From the NCBI RefSeq assembly GCF_035325925.1, contig NZ_DAOKZA010000017.1:8070-72069 (forward strand): a stretch of 64,000 nt of DNA, written 5' to 3'. The notes under the pieces are model-generated. The model had not been told where the DNA came from, searched no databases, and was given only the letters and a program-made list of their open reading frames with translations. This document shows, piece by piece, positions 50,967 to 61,991 of the stretch. A program made the translations under genes and the position numbers. This DNA comes from Calidifontimicrobium sp035325925 (GTDB lineage: Bacteria > Pseudomonadota > Gammaproteobacteria > Burkholderiales > Burkholderiaceae_C). Numbering within the stretch: position 1 is the first letter of the stretch; each line of letters starts with the position of its first letter.

Positions 50967-51857
50967 CTACGCCGCCGCCCGAGCGAGCCACCCGCCGAAG
51001 CCGCGCAGCGCCGGCGGGACGTCGCCGTCGGGCACGACGAGGTAGTAGCTGCGGTCGCTGTCGAAGGCCAGCGGCGCCGGGCGCACCAGCCGGCGCTGCG
51101 CCAGTTCGTCGGCGACGAACATCTCGGGCACCAGCGCCACGCCCAGCCCCTGCACGGCGGCCGCGATGCTCATCGAGAACAGCTCGTAGCGCGGGCCCTG
51201 CAGGTCGCCGTCGACCTCGACGCCGGCCTGCGCGAACCAGCGCCGCCACGCGTCGGGGCGCGTGGTCTGCTGCAGCAGCGGCAGCCGCCCGAGCGCGGCG
51301 GCGTCGGCCGCACCCCCGGGCAGGCGCTGCTGCAGCAGCGCCGGGCTGCACACCGGCACCAGCCGCTCGCCCATCAGCCGCTGGCAGCGGCAGCCGGCCC
51401 AGTGGCCGTCGCCGGCGTAGATCGCCGCGTCGAGCCCGCTGCCGTCGAACAGGAACGGGCGCGTGCGCACGTGCAGGTTCAGCTGCAGCGCCGGCTCGGC
51501 GCGCGACAGGTCGTTCAGCCGCGGCAGCAGCCAGCGCGTCGCGAAGGTCGGCACCACCGCCAGCTCGATCACCTGGCGCTCGCCGCCGCCGGCGCGCAGG
51601 TCGAGCGCGTCGGCCTCGAGCGCCGCCAGCCGCGCCGCGACCTTGCGCGCGTAGGCCGCGCCCGGCGGCGTCAGCACCACGCCGCGGCGCGTGCGGCGGA
51701 ACAGCTTGACCGCCAGCGCCGCCTCGAGCGCGGCGATCTGCCGGCACACCGCGCTTTGCGTCAGCGCCAGTTCGTCGGCGGCCAGCGTGAAGCTCTGGTG
51801 GCGCGCGGCGGCCTCGAAGGCCACCAGGGCGGTCGTGCTGGGCAGTCGGCGGCGCAT
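50967..51857 (-). CDS. LysR-family regulator divergent from gcdH
   Basis: The 296-residue protein is of the GcvA-like LysR group. The winged helix is at residues 7-45 (STTALVAFEAAARHQSFTLAADELALTQSAVCRQIAALE). A ligand-binding domain follows, with VVPTFATRWLLPRL and GLGVALVPEMFVADEL. It is divergent from gcdH with 131 bp between, the arrangement of the glutarate regulator GcdR in other Proteobacteria. A T-N11-A dyad lies 15 bp upstream of its ATG. Confidence 0.93.
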   Translation of the reverse strand: MRRRLPSTTALVAFEAAARHQSFTLAADELALTQSAVCRQIAALEAALAVKLFRRTRRGVVLTPPGAAYARKVAARLAALEADALDLRAGGGERQVIELAVVPTFATRWLLPRLNDLSRAEPALQLNLHVRTRPFLFDGSGLDAAIYAGDGHWAGCRCQRLMGERLVPVCSPALLQQRLPGGAADAAALGRLPLLQQTTRPDAWRRWFAQAGVEVDGDLQGPRYELFSMSIAAAVQGLGVALVPEMFVADELAQRRLVRPAPLAFDSDRSYYLVVPDGDVPPALRGFGGWLARAAA

Positions 51858-51871
51858 CGATGGTCCTTTCG

Positions 51872-51890
51872 AAGTGCGCTTCTTGCACTT
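51872..51890. promoter_or_regulatory. LysR-type operator between lysR and gcdH
   Basis: AAGTGC-GCTTCTT-GCACTT is a perfect 6-bp dyad containing the T-N11-A core. TTGACT at 51889-51894 overlaps its right end, and on the minus strand CATAGT (51892-51897) may be the lysR -10 box. Binding here would affect both genes. Confidence 0.65.
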
Positions 51891-51988
51891 GACTATGCCC
51901 AATTGTCGTTTGCCGCGCGCGCCGGCCGCGCGTAGCATCGGTTTCACCGCTCGCGCCGAGTGCCGGCGCCGCACAACCGGAGACCACC

Positions 51989-53176
<1,188 letters not shown>

Positions 53177-53265
53177 ACCCCCCCGAAGCGCCTTCGGCGC
53201 CTCCCCCCCGGGGGGCGCCGCCAGCGGACTGGCGAAGCCGGATCCGCGGCGGCTGCTCGAAGCGT
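53177..53265 (+). repeat. GC-rich post-stop intergenic repeat after gcdH
   Basis: This is the clearest copy: TGA, C-run, GAAGCGCCTTCGGCGCC stem, C-run, GGGGGGCGCCGCCAGCGG, ACTGGCGAAGCCGG, ATCCGCGGCGGC. It begins one base after the stop. Confidence 0.8.
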
Positions 53266-53292
53266 TGGCGTGCCCCCACCGGCTGACGGTCG

Positions 53293-54446
<1,154 letters not shown>

Positions 54447-54546
54447 NNNNNNNNNNNNNNNNNNNNNNNNNNNNNNNNNNNNNNNNNNNNNNNNNNNNNN
54501 NNNNNNNNNNNNNNNNNNNNNNNNNNNNNNNNNNNNNNNNNNNNNN
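54447..54546. other. Assembly gap (100 N)
   Basis: Exactly 100 N indicates a scaffold join of unknown true length. It removes the end of the CoA-transferase and the start of the DUF4397 protein and may hide further genes. Confidence 0.98.
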
Positions 54547-55520
54547 TGAAGACGGTGATGCTGGTCGACGACGAGCCGCGCCCCGACAGCGGCAAGGCCA
54601 AGCTGCGCGTGCTCAACGCCGGCAGCGACGCCGGCGCGCTCGACGTCTACCTCACCGCGCCCGGCGACGCGCTCGACGACGCCAGCGCGGTGGCCGCCGC
54701 AGTCGCCGCCGACGCCACCAGCGACTACGCCACGCTCAACGCCGGGCGCTACCGGCTGCGCGTCACCGCCGCCGGCGACCGCGACGACGTGCGCCTGGAC
54801 GTCGACGGCGTCGCGCTCGACGCCCGCCGCGTCGCGACGCTGCTGCTCACCGGCACGCCGGGCGGCGTGCTGGTCAACGCCGCGCTGGTCAACCAGGGCG
54901 GCGCGCTGCAGAACCTGCCGACCGCGGCCGCGCGCGTGCGCGTGGTCGCGGCGATCGGCGGCGGCGCGCGCGTGAACGTGCGTGCCGGCGAGCGCCTGCT
55001 CGCCGCCGACGTCGCCTCGCCGCAGATCGGCGCCTACACGCTGCTGCCCGCGGGCACGCACCCGCTGGGTGTCGGCGTCGCCGCCGGCGGCACCGAACTC
55101 ACGCTGCCGGCGCTGCCGCTGCTCGACGCCGCTGCCGGCGCCGACCTCACGCTGCTCGTCGCCGGTACCGTCGACGCGCCGGTGCTGCGCGTGATCGCCG
55201 ACGACAACCGCCGCCCGACCGCCGCCGACAAGGCCAAGCTGCGCGTGCTGCACGCGGTGGCCGGGCTCGACGAGGCGATCGCGCTGTCGGTGGGCTTCAC
55301 GCCGCTGGGCAGCGCCGCTTTCGGCGAGGCCTCGGCGCCGGTGCAGCACGCCGCCGGCAGCGACCAGCTGCTGGCGGTGACCTCGCCGACGCCGCCGACG
55401 GTCAAGTTCGCCGACCCCGACGTCACGCTCGACGCCGGCGGGGTCTACACCGTGTTCCTGCTCGGCAGCGCCGCCGACATGCCGGCATCGCTGGCCGGCT
55501 CGGTGCGCAAGGACCGCTGA
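54547..55520 (+). CDS. DUF4397-domain protein (5' end lost in gap)
   Basis: The visible 323 residues hold two DUF4397-like repeats. Each begins KAKLRVL(N/H)A (LRVLNAGSDAGALDVYLTAPG near the start; LRVLHAVAGLDEAIALSVGF near 230). Each is followed by a beta-rich part with YTLLPAGTHPLGV or LDAGGVYTVFLLG. Such proteins are usually secreted or surface-associated with unknown role. The signal peptide must lie in the gap. The extreme Ala/Gly/Asp content is normal for the family in GC-rich genomes. Confidence 0.85.
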
Positions 55521-55544
55521 CCGGGCGGCGCGCCGTCGCCGCGC

Positions 55545-56060
55545 TCAGAAGTCGAGGTCGTCCTTGATCGCCGCGATGCCCGCCTTGCCGCACTCGTCGT
55601 CGGCGTCGCCGCTGGGTGCGCCCGACACGCCGATGCCGCCGACGATCGAGCCGCCGGCCTCGATCAGCAGGCCGCCGCCCACCGCGGCGAAACGCGGCAC
55701 GTGGCGGATGCCCGAGCTCGGCTGCCCGGCCTGCGTCGTGCGTGCGAGGTCCGACGTGGGGGTGCGGAAGCTCACCGCCGTCCACGCCTTGTCGAGCGCG
55801 AAGTCGGGCGTGTGCGCGCCGGCGAAGCGGTCGCGCCAGGTCGCCTGCTCGATGCCGAAGCGGTCGACCACCGCGACGCTGACCTGGTAGCCGCGCTTGC
55901 GGCAGTCCTGCAGCGCCGCATTGACCGCTTTCATCGCGGCTTCGGGTGTGAGCACACGCACCGCGTGCGTGCCGCTGCTGGCCTGGGCGAAGGCGGCGGT
56001 CGCGGCGACCAGGGCGGCGGCGCCGACAAGCGTGTGCAGAAGGCGAAGAGGGCGTGGCAT
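55545..56060 (-). CDS. GlcG/HbpS-like periplasmic protein
   Basis: The 171-residue protein has a signal peptide (MPRPLRLLHTLVGAAALVAATAAFA). It continues as a GlcG/HbpS domain: LTPEAAMKAVNAALQDCRKRGYQVSVAVVDRFG, FRTPTSDLARTTQ and VGGGLLIEAGGSIVGGIGVSGAPSGDADDECGKAGI. HbpS-type members bind haem or act as extracellular redox sensors; the role here is unproven. It is convergent with the DUF4397 gene and lies downstream of pfp on the minus strand. Confidence 0.92.
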   Translation of the reverse strand: MPRPLRLLHTLVGAAALVAATAAFAQASSGTHAVRVLTPEAAMKAVNAALQDCRKRGYQVSVAVVDRFGIEQATWRDRFAGAHTPDFALDKAWTAVSFRTPTSDLARTTQAGQPSSGIRHVPRFAAVGGGLLIEAGGSIVGGIGVSGAPSGDADDECGKAGIAAIKDDLDF

Positions 56061-56187
56061 GGGCGGGTCTCCGGCGGTCGATGGGTGGGTGGGCTCGAGC
56101 GGGGCCGGCGCGACCCCGACGCGGCGATGCTCGCCCGCACCGGGTGCTCGATGCTTGACCGACATCAAGCCGGCGCGCCGACCCCTG

Positions 56188-57408
56188 CTACCCGCCGCGG
56201 CGCAGCACCTTGGGCACCGGCGCCGGGCGCAGGCGGAACGCGTCGGGCATGCCCGACCCGAGCAGCGGGCGCAGGTACAGGCGGAACGCGTCGGTGACGT
56301 CGGTGCCGTTGGCGGCGATGAACGCATCGTCCATCGTGCGCGCCTTGCCGGCCACCGCCTCGAGCGGCAGCAGCCGGTAGTCGACCGAGTAGAAGCCGGT
56401 GCGTTCGATCGCGACGCTGCCGTCGCGGTCGCCCCACAGCGCGAACTGCACCGCCTTCTCGCCGACCTCGCGGGCCTCGCGCTGGTCGACGTCGGACACG
56501 CAGCCGACGAAGCTGCGCTGCAGGTAGCCGAAGGTGTCGCCGCGCACGCGCTTGATCTTCAGCCGGGTCTTGATCTGCTCGCACAGCAGGTCGGCCAGCG
56601 CGCCGCTGCCCGACAACTGCAGGTTGCCATGGGCGTCGCGTTCGAGGTCCTTCGCCAGCTGGGCGACGATCGGCGTGCCCGACGCGTCGTGGATGCCCTC
56701 GCTGACCGCAACCACGCAGCGCCCGAGCCGGTCGTGGGTGGTCTTCACGTCGGCCAGGAAGCGTTCGATGTCGAAGGTGCGCTCGGGCAGGTAGATCAGG
56801 TGCGGGCCGTCGTCGTCGAACTTCTTGCCCAGCGCCGACGCGGCGGTCAGGAAGCCGGCGTGGCGGCCCATCACGACGCCGACGTACACGCCGGGCAGTG
56901 CCGCGTTGTCGAGGTTGGCGCCGGCGAAGGCCTGCGCGACGAAACGCGCCGCACTCGGGAAACCCGGCGTGTGGTCGTTGCCGACCAGGTCGTTGTCGAT
57001 GGTCTTCGGGATGTGCAGGCTGCGCAGCGGGTAACCGGCCTTGCGCGCCTCCTCGGCGACGATGCGCACGGTGTCGGCGCTGTCGTTGCCGCCGATGTAG
57101 AAGAAGTGCGCGATCTCGTGCGCCTGCAGGACCTTGAAGATCTCCTGGCAGTACTTCAGGTCGGGTTTGTCGCGCGTCGATCCCAGCGCCGACGCCGGCG
57201 TGTTCGCCACCAGCTCGAGGTTGTGGCTGGTCTCCTGCGTCAGGTCGACGAAGTCCTCGTCGACGATGCCGCGCACGCCGTGCTGCGCGCCGTAGACGAG
57301 CCGCACGTCGTGGTGGCGCCGCGCCTCGAGCACGACGCCGGCCAGCGACTGGTTGATGACCGCCGTCGGGCCGCCGCCCTGGGCGACGAGGATCTTGCCT
57401 GAGGACAT
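56188..57408 (-). CDS. pfp: Pyrophosphate-dependent 6-phosphofructokinase
   Basis: The enzyme interconverts fructose 6-phosphate and fructose 1,6-bisphosphate using pyrophosphate. The 406-residue protein has AQGGGPTAVINQSLAGVV at the N-terminus. The phosphoryl-donor determinants are YIGGNDSADT (Asp109 where ATP enzymes have Gly) and IPKTIDNDLVGND (Lys135 where ATP enzymes have Gly). Both point to PPi use. VVMGRHAGFLTAAS is the substrate loop. ATG 57408 gives the normal start. Its upstream region runs into the second gap. Confidence 0.92.
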   Translation of the reverse strand: MSSGKILVAQGGGPTAVINQSLAGVVLEARRHHDVRLVYGAQHGVRGIVDEDFVDLTQETSHNLELVANTPASALGSTRDKPDLKYCQEIFKVLQAHEIAHFFYIGGNDSADTVRIVAEEARKAGYPLRSLHIPKTIDNDLVGNDHTPGFPSAARFVAQAFAGANLDNAALPGVYVGVVMGRHAGFLTAASALGKKFDDDGPHLIYLPERTFDIERFLADVKTTHDRLGRCVVAVSEGIHDASGTPIVAQLAKDLERDAHGNLQLSGSGALADLLCEQIKTRLKIKRVRGDTFGYLQRSFVGCVSDVDQREAREVGEKAVQFALWGDRDGSVAIERTGFYSVDYRLLPLEAVAGKARTMDDAFIAANGTDVTDAFRLYLRPLLGSGMPDAFRLRPAPVPKVLRRGG

Positions 57409-57441
57409 CGCGCGCACCTCCTGCGCGCCGAATGTACGCCC

Positions 57442-57541
57442 NNNNNNNNNNNNNNNNNNNNNNNNNNNNNNNNNNNNNNNNNNNNNNNNNNNNNNNNNNN
57501 NNNNNNNNNNNNNNNNNNNNNNNNNNNNNNNNNNNNNNNNN
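57442..57541. other. Assembly gap (100 N)
   Basis: A second run of exactly 100 N. It removes the last codons of pirin and the promoter region of pfp; the true gap length is unknown. Confidence 0.98.
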
Positions 57542-58415
57542 ACGCCAGTCTGCCGGCGCGGAAGTCCTCGACGGCGCGGAAGATCTCGTCGTGCGTGTTC
57601 ATCACGAACGGCCCGTACTGCGCGATCGGCTCGCCCAGCGGCCGCCCGGCGATCAGCAGTGCACGCGCGCCCGTCGGCCCGGCGGCGAGCACCACGCCGT
57701 CGCTGCCCGGCGTGTTGGCCAGGATCGCCATGCGTTGCGCCGGCACCGCCTGGCCCTCGATCGCGAGCTGCCCGCGGTACACGTAGACGAACGCGTTGTG
57801 CGCCGCCGCCAGCGGCTGCGCGAAGCGCGCGCCCGGCGCCAGCTGCAGGTCCAGGTACAGCGGCTCGGTGGTCTCGCGCTGCATCGCGCCGGCCACGCCG
57901 TGGCTGTCGCCGGCGATCACGCGCACCGTCGCGCCTTCGTCGGTGCCGAACTGCGGGATCTCGCCGGCCGCGATGTCGCGGTACCAGGGCTCGCGCATCT
58001 TGTCCTTCGAGTGCAGGTTCAGCCACAGCTGGAAGCCTTCCATGCGGCCTTGCTGCTGTTCGGGCAGTTCGCTGTGGATCACGCCGCGCCCGGCGGTCAT
58101 CCACTGCACGCCGCCGGGGCCCAGCAGGCCCTCGTGGCCGGCGCTGTCGCGGTGGCGCATGCGGCCCTCGAGCATGTAGGTCACGGTCTCGAATCCGCGG
58201 TGCGGGTGGTCGGGGAAGCCGGCGATGTAGTCGTCGGGGTTGTCGGTGCCGAACGCGTCGAGCATCAGGAACGGGTCGAGCCGGCGCTGCAGGTCGTGCG
58301 TCAGCACGCGCACGAGCTTGACGCCGGCGCCGTCGCTGGTGGGCATGCCGGTGACCAGGCGCTCGACGCTGCGTGCCCGGGTGACGGCGGCGGGGGTGCG
58401 GGTGGGTGCGTCCAT
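57542..58415 (-). CDS. Pirin family protein (3' end lost in gap)
   Basis: At least 291 residues of a bicupin pirin are visible. The metal-binding residues of the first cupin are in FPDHPHRGFETVTYML (His70, His72) and GVIHSE. The C-terminal part ends GPFVMNTHDEIFRAVEDFRAGRLA just before the gap, so only a few residues are missing. Bacterial pirins can have quercetin 2,3-dioxygenase activity or bind partner enzymes; the role here is unknown. ATG 58415 is the start. Confidence 0.93.
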
Positions 58416-58494
58416 GGCGTCAATGTAGGGCCGGTGCCCGCGGTGCGCGTTGCACGGTATTGCACGCGGCGTGCAACGCGCGCCGAACCGGCGC

Positions 58495-58734
58495 TCAGAT
58501 GCCCAGCAGCTTCTTCGCCTCGCCGAGCATGCGCATCGAGTCGTCGTGCTTGCCGGCCTTGTGCGCCGCCTCGCCGTCGGCGCGCAGTTGCTTCACCTTG
58601 GCCATGTCGGCGTCGGCCAGCTTCGGCGCCGTGGCCAGCTTGGCGTCGATCGCGCGCATCTCGTTCGGGCAGTTGTGCGCCAGCGCAAGGCCGGCGGCGC
58701 CGGCCAGCGCGAGGGTCAGGACGATTTTTTTCAT
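58495..58734 (-). CDS. Small periplasmic helical protein
   Basis: The 79-residue protein has a clear signal peptide (MKKIVLTLALAGAAGLALA). A short charged helical mature part follows (HNCPNEMRAIDAKL...KQLRADGEAAHKAGKHDDSMRMLGEAKKLLGI). It resembles small secreted proteins common in Burkholderiales, but I know no function. GGAGTTGCGAG lies before the ATG on the minus strand and gives a usable ribosome-binding site. Confidence 0.85.
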   Translation of the reverse strand: MKKIVLTLALAGAAGLALAHNCPNEMRAIDAKLATAPKLADADMAKVKQLRADGEAAHKAGKHDDSMRMLGEAKKLLGI

Positions 58735-58829
58735 CTCGCAACTCCTGTCGGACTCGAGGCACATGCCCCGACGGCCGATTCTGTGCGCCCGCCGTCGCCG
58801 CGTCGGCGGTGCGGGCATCGGGCCGACGT

Positions 58830-59207
58830 TCAGCTGCCGAAGAACGCGCCGCGCAACCACTCGACGTGCCCGCCCTCGACCGCGACCACGTCGAAGCGGC
58901 AGGGCGGCGGGCTCGCGTAGCGCAGCAGGTAGTGCTGCGCCGCGTGCACGATGCGCCGCTGCTTGGCGGCACCGACGCTGGCTGCGGCGCCGCCGTGCGA
59001 CGCGTCGCGGCGCGCGCGCACCTCGACGAACACCAGCGTGCCGTCGCGCTCGCGCACGATCAGGTCCACCTCGCCGCCGCGCGCGTGCGGCCCGCCCGCG
59101 ACCCGATAATTGCGCGCCACCTCCACCAGCCCGTGGCGACGCAGGTGCGCCAGCGCCAGCGCCTCGGCCGCGTCCCCCGCCTGTTTGGTCGTCCCCCGCT
59201 TGAGCAT
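58830..59207 (-). CDS. yraN: YraN/UPF0102 endonuclease-like protein
   Basis: The 125-residue protein has the restriction-endonuclease-like core of UPF0102: GDAAEALALAHLRRHGLVEVARNYRV, GGEVDLIVRERDGTLVFVEVRAR with the D...ExR metal site, and KQRRIVHAAQHYLLR. Its precise role is unknown. It is divergent from rsmI, the usual neighbour, and the two starts overlap or nearly so. Confidence 0.93.
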   Translation of the reverse strand: MLKRGTTKQAGDAAEALALAHLRRHGLVEVARNYRVAGGPHARGGEVDLIVRERDGTLVFVEVRARRDASHGGAAASVGAAKQRRIVHAAQHYLLRYASPPPCRFDVVAVEGGHVEWLRGAFFGS

Positions 59208-60135
59208 CGCCGACACCCTGAAGCGCGCGGCCGCCGACGCCGCGGGCGCGCAGCAGTATCCCGCAGCGACGCTGTACCTGGTGGCCACCCCGATCGGCAA
59301 CCTGGCCGACCTGACGCTGCGCGCCATCCACGTGCTGGCGCTCGCCGACGCGGTGGCCTGCGAGGACACGCGTGTCGGGGCGCAGCTGCTGCGCCACCTC
59401 GGGCTCGAGCACCAGCCGCTGCTGCCGCTGCACCGCCACAACGAGGCCGCTGCCGCCGCCGCGGTGGTCGAGCGGCTCGCCCGCGGCGAGCGCGTGGCCT
59501 TCGTCAGCGACGCCGGCACCCCGGCGGTGTCCGACCCCGGCGCACGGCTGGTGGCCGCGGTGCGCACCGCCGGCCACCGCGTGCTGCCGCTGCCCGGCCC
59601 GAGCAGCGTCACCACCGCGCTCAGCGTGGCCGGCGACGTGGGGGCGCAGGGTTTCGCCTTCGCCGGCTTCGCGCCGGCCAGGGGGCGCGAGCGCGCGCAG
59701 TGGCTGCAGGCGCGTTGCGCGCACGACGACGCGGTGGTGCTGTTCGAGGCGCCGCACCGCATCGAGGCGCTGGCCGCGCAGCTCGCCGCGCTCGACGCGC
59801 GGCGCACGGTCACGCTGTGCCGCGAGCTGACCAAGCAGTTCGAGACCGTCGTCACGATGCCCGCCGCCGAGCTGCCCGCCTGGCTGGCCGCCGACGCCGA
59901 CCGCCGCCGCGGCGAGTTCGCGCTGGTGCTGCACGCGCGCGAGCGCCGCGACGGCGACGACGCGCCGGCCGAGGTGGCCGAGGCGCTGCGCTGGCTGCCG
60001 GCGCTGCTGGCCGCGCTGCCGCTGAAGCAGGCGGTGGCGATCGCGGCACAGGTCAGCGGCGCGCCGCGCAACGCGCTTTACGATCGGGCCCTGGCGCTCA
60101 GGCAGGAGGGCGGCGATGGCGCAGGCGACGACTGA
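59200..60135 (+). CDS. rsmI: 16S rRNA (cytidine-1402-2'-O)-methyltransferase
   Basis: RsmI methylates the ribose of C1402 in 16S rRNA. It has the tetrapyrrole-methylase fold: TLYLVATPIGNLADLTLRAI, CEDTRVGAQLLRHLGL, VAFVSDAGTPAVSDPGARLV, LPLPGPSSVTTALSVAG and VVLFEAPHRIEAL. TTG 59200 gives 311 residues. TTG 59185 is also possible, and no ribosome-binding site decides between them. The start lies within a few bases of the divergent yraN start. Its stop overlaps the dehalogenase gene by 20 bp. Confidence 0.93.
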   Translation: MSIADTLKRAAADAAGAQQYPAATLYLVATPIGNLADLTLRAIHVLALADAVACEDTRVGAQLLRHLGLEHQPLLPLHRHNEAAAAAAVVERLARGERVAFVSDAGTPAVSDPGARLVAAVRTAGHRVLPLPGPSSVTTALSVAGDVGAQGFAFAGFAPARGRERAQWLQARCAHDDAVVLFEAPHRIEALAAQLAALDARRTVTLCRELTKQFETVVTMPAAELPAWLAADADRRRGEFALVLHARERRDGDDAPAEVAEALRWLPALLAALPLKQAVAIAAQVSGAPRNALYDRALALRQEGGDGAGDD

Positions 60136-61030
60136 AGGCTGGTTCGACGGCTTCGAAGGCAGGCACCACGACGTCGACGGCGTGCGCCTGTTCGTGCGCA
60201 CCGGCGGGCGTGCCGACGCGCCGCCGCTGCTGCTGGTGCACGGTTTTCCGCAGACGCACGCGATGTGGCACCGCGTCGCGCTGCGGCTGGCACCGCACTT
60301 CCGTCTGGTGCTGCCCGACCTGCGCGGCTACGGCGACTCGGACCAGCCCGCCGGCGTCGCCGACCACGCGAACTACAGCAAGCGCGCGATGGCCGCCGAC
60401 CTCGCCGGGCTGATGCGCTCGCTCGGCCACAAGCGTTTCCTGGTGGGCGCGCACGATCGCGGCGCGCGCGTGGCGCACCGCCTCGCGCTGGACCACCCGC
60501 AGGCGGTGGCCAAGCTGGCGCTGATCGACATCGCGCCGACGCTGGACATGTACGAGCGCACCGACATGGCGTTCGCACGTGCGTACTACCACTGGTTCTT
60601 CCTCGTCCAGCCCGCGCCGCTGCCCGAGCGGCTGATCGGCGGCGACATGCGCTTCTACCTGCACGCCAACCTGGGCGGCTGGGGCAGCGGCGGGCTGGAC
60701 CACCTCGAGCCGCGTGCGCTGGCCGAATACGAACGCTGCTTCTGCCGCCCCGAGAGCGTGCACGCCGCCTGCGAGGACTACCGCGCCTCCGCCGGCATCG
60801 ACCTCGAGCACGACCGCGCGTCGCGCGCCGCCGGCCACAAGATCGCCTGCGACCTGCTCGTGCTGTGGGGCGAACGCGGCGTGGTGCACCGCCTGTGCGA
60901 CCCGCTGGCGCTGTGGCGCGCGCAGTGCGCCGGCGAGGTCAGCGGCCAGTCGATGCCCGCCGGCCACTTCATCCCCGAGCAGCTGCCCGACGCCACCGCC
61001 AACGCGCTGACCGAGTTCTTCAACGACTGA
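60116..61030 (+). CDS. Haloacetate (fluoroacetate) dehalogenase
   Basis: The 304-residue alpha/beta hydrolase matches the fluoroacetate dehalogenase family (RPA1163, DehH1). The nucleophile is Asp114, with Arg115 and Arg118 (GAHDRGARV) for the carboxylate. Asp138 (LIDIAP) and His284 (AGHFIPE) complete the triad. The halide pocket is His159-Trp160 (YYHWFF) and Tyr222 (CEDYRA). All these are conserved, so hydrolysis of fluoro- or chloroacetate to glycolate is plausible. ATG 60116 lies inside the 3' end of rsmI. No transporter or regulator for haloacids is adjacent. Confidence 0.85.
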   Translation: MAQATTEGWFDGFEGRHHDVDGVRLFVRTGGRADAPPLLLVHGFPQTHAMWHRVALRLAPHFRLVLPDLRGYGDSDQPAGVADHANYSKRAMAADLAGLMRSLGHKRFLVGAHDRGARVAHRLALDHPQAVAKLALIDIAPTLDMYERTDMAFARAYYHWFFLVQPAPLPERLIGGDMRFYLHANLGGWGSGGLDHLEPRALAEYERCFCRPESVHAACEDYRASAGIDLEHDRASRAAGHKIACDLLVLWGERGVVHRLCDPLALWRAQCAGEVSGQSMPAGHFIPEQLPDATANALTEFFND

Positions 61031-61197
61031 ACTGGACCACCCCCGCAGCGCCTTCGGCGCCGCACGTCATCAGCGTGCGCGGCGTTCCAGCGGCCGCCGC
61101 GCATCCGGCTTCGCCGGTGCGCTGGCGGCGCCCCCCGGGCCGCGGAAGGGGCCCTGCGGGTCCCGGGGGGAAGCGCCGCAGGCGCTACGGGGGTGGG
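61031..61197. repeat. Inverted pair of GC-rich post-stop repeats
   Basis: Two copies face each other between convergent genes. One starts at the dehalogenase stop (CCACCCCCGCAGCGCCTTCG). The other, on the minus strand, starts at the lipoprotein stop (CCCACCCCCGTAGCGCCTGC). The left copy is shortened; the right copy has an extra insert around GGGCCGCGGAAGGGGCCC. Confidence 0.7.
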
Positions 61198-61878
61198 TCA
61201 ATCAGCGGCGAAGCAGTAGAACCGCCCCGAGCCGCCGGTGCGCGCCAGCGCCTCCTGGCTGCAGCCCACCGTCTGGTGCGAGAAGTTCCACGACTTCGCC
61301 CAGGCGTCGGGCAGCGGGCCGATGCGGTCGTGGTGGCCGACGATCGCCGAGCCTTCGCCGCTCTTCGTCCAGCCGCCGCAGGTGGTGTCGGTCTGCGGCG
61401 CGAACGCGGTGCCGTCGGCGCGCGAGCCGGTGAGGATGTCGTGCTCGTTCGGGCTGTCGCCGCGCCCGCGCACCACGTTGCCGCGCTCGTCGAGCGCGGT
61501 GTCCTTCGAGATGTGGTTGCCGTCGTGCAGGTGCGCCAGGTCGCGCGCGATCAGCTGTCCCTTGGCGTTGTGCCAGGGGCCCTTGCCGATGCGCTCGCGC
61601 GCGTGCACCGATGGCACCGCCGGGTTCGACCCCGACGCGAAGGCCCCCGGCACGCTCAGGTAGGCGCGCCAGCTGCGGTGGCCCGCGCCGGCGGCGGCCC
61701 CCAGGCGCTGGCAGTGCGCGTCGGCGCCGGCCAGCCCGCCCAGGTCGGCGCCCTTGCCGCTGCCGACGCTGGTCACGAAAAAGCCCATCGGCCCGCCGGG
61801 CGGCGAGCTGGCGCAGGCGGCGAGCAACGCCGCGGTGGCGGCGAGGGCAAGGACGCGGGTGCGACGGGTGCGAGGCAT
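61198..61878 (-). CDS. Predicted lipoprotein with lectin/endostatin-like fold
   Basis: The 226-residue protein has a lipoprotein signal (VLALAATAALLAACASS with lipobox LAAC). A mature part follows: FFVTSVGSGKGADLGGLAGADAHCQRLG and AYLSVPG, HARERIGKGPWHNAKGQ, and a C-terminal QEALARTGGSGRFYCFAAD. The GLAGADAHC start is common in bacterial proteins related to the collagen XV/XVIII endostatin or C-type lectin fold. It is probably anchored in the outer membrane. The function is unknown. Confidence 0.85.
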   Translation of the reverse strand: MPRTRRTRVLALAATAALLAACASSPPGGPMGFFVTSVGSGKGADLGGLAGADAHCQRLGAAAGAGHRSWRAYLSVPGAFASGSNPAVPSVHARERIGKGPWHNAKGQLIARDLAHLHDGNHISKDTALDERGNVVRGRGDSPNEHDILTGSRADGTAFAPQTDTTCGGWTKSGEGSAIVGHHDRIGPLPDAWAKSWNFSHQTVGCSQEALARTGGSGRFYCFAAD

Positions 61879-61991
61879 CGGCGGCTCCTTCAGTGCGGGT
61901 GGAGCCCGCATTACGCGCCGCGGCGCGGCGCCGCGCCTCGGGACGATCCCGCAGTCGGCGTGCGCCGCGACGGCGCCGGGGGCGGGGCGAC

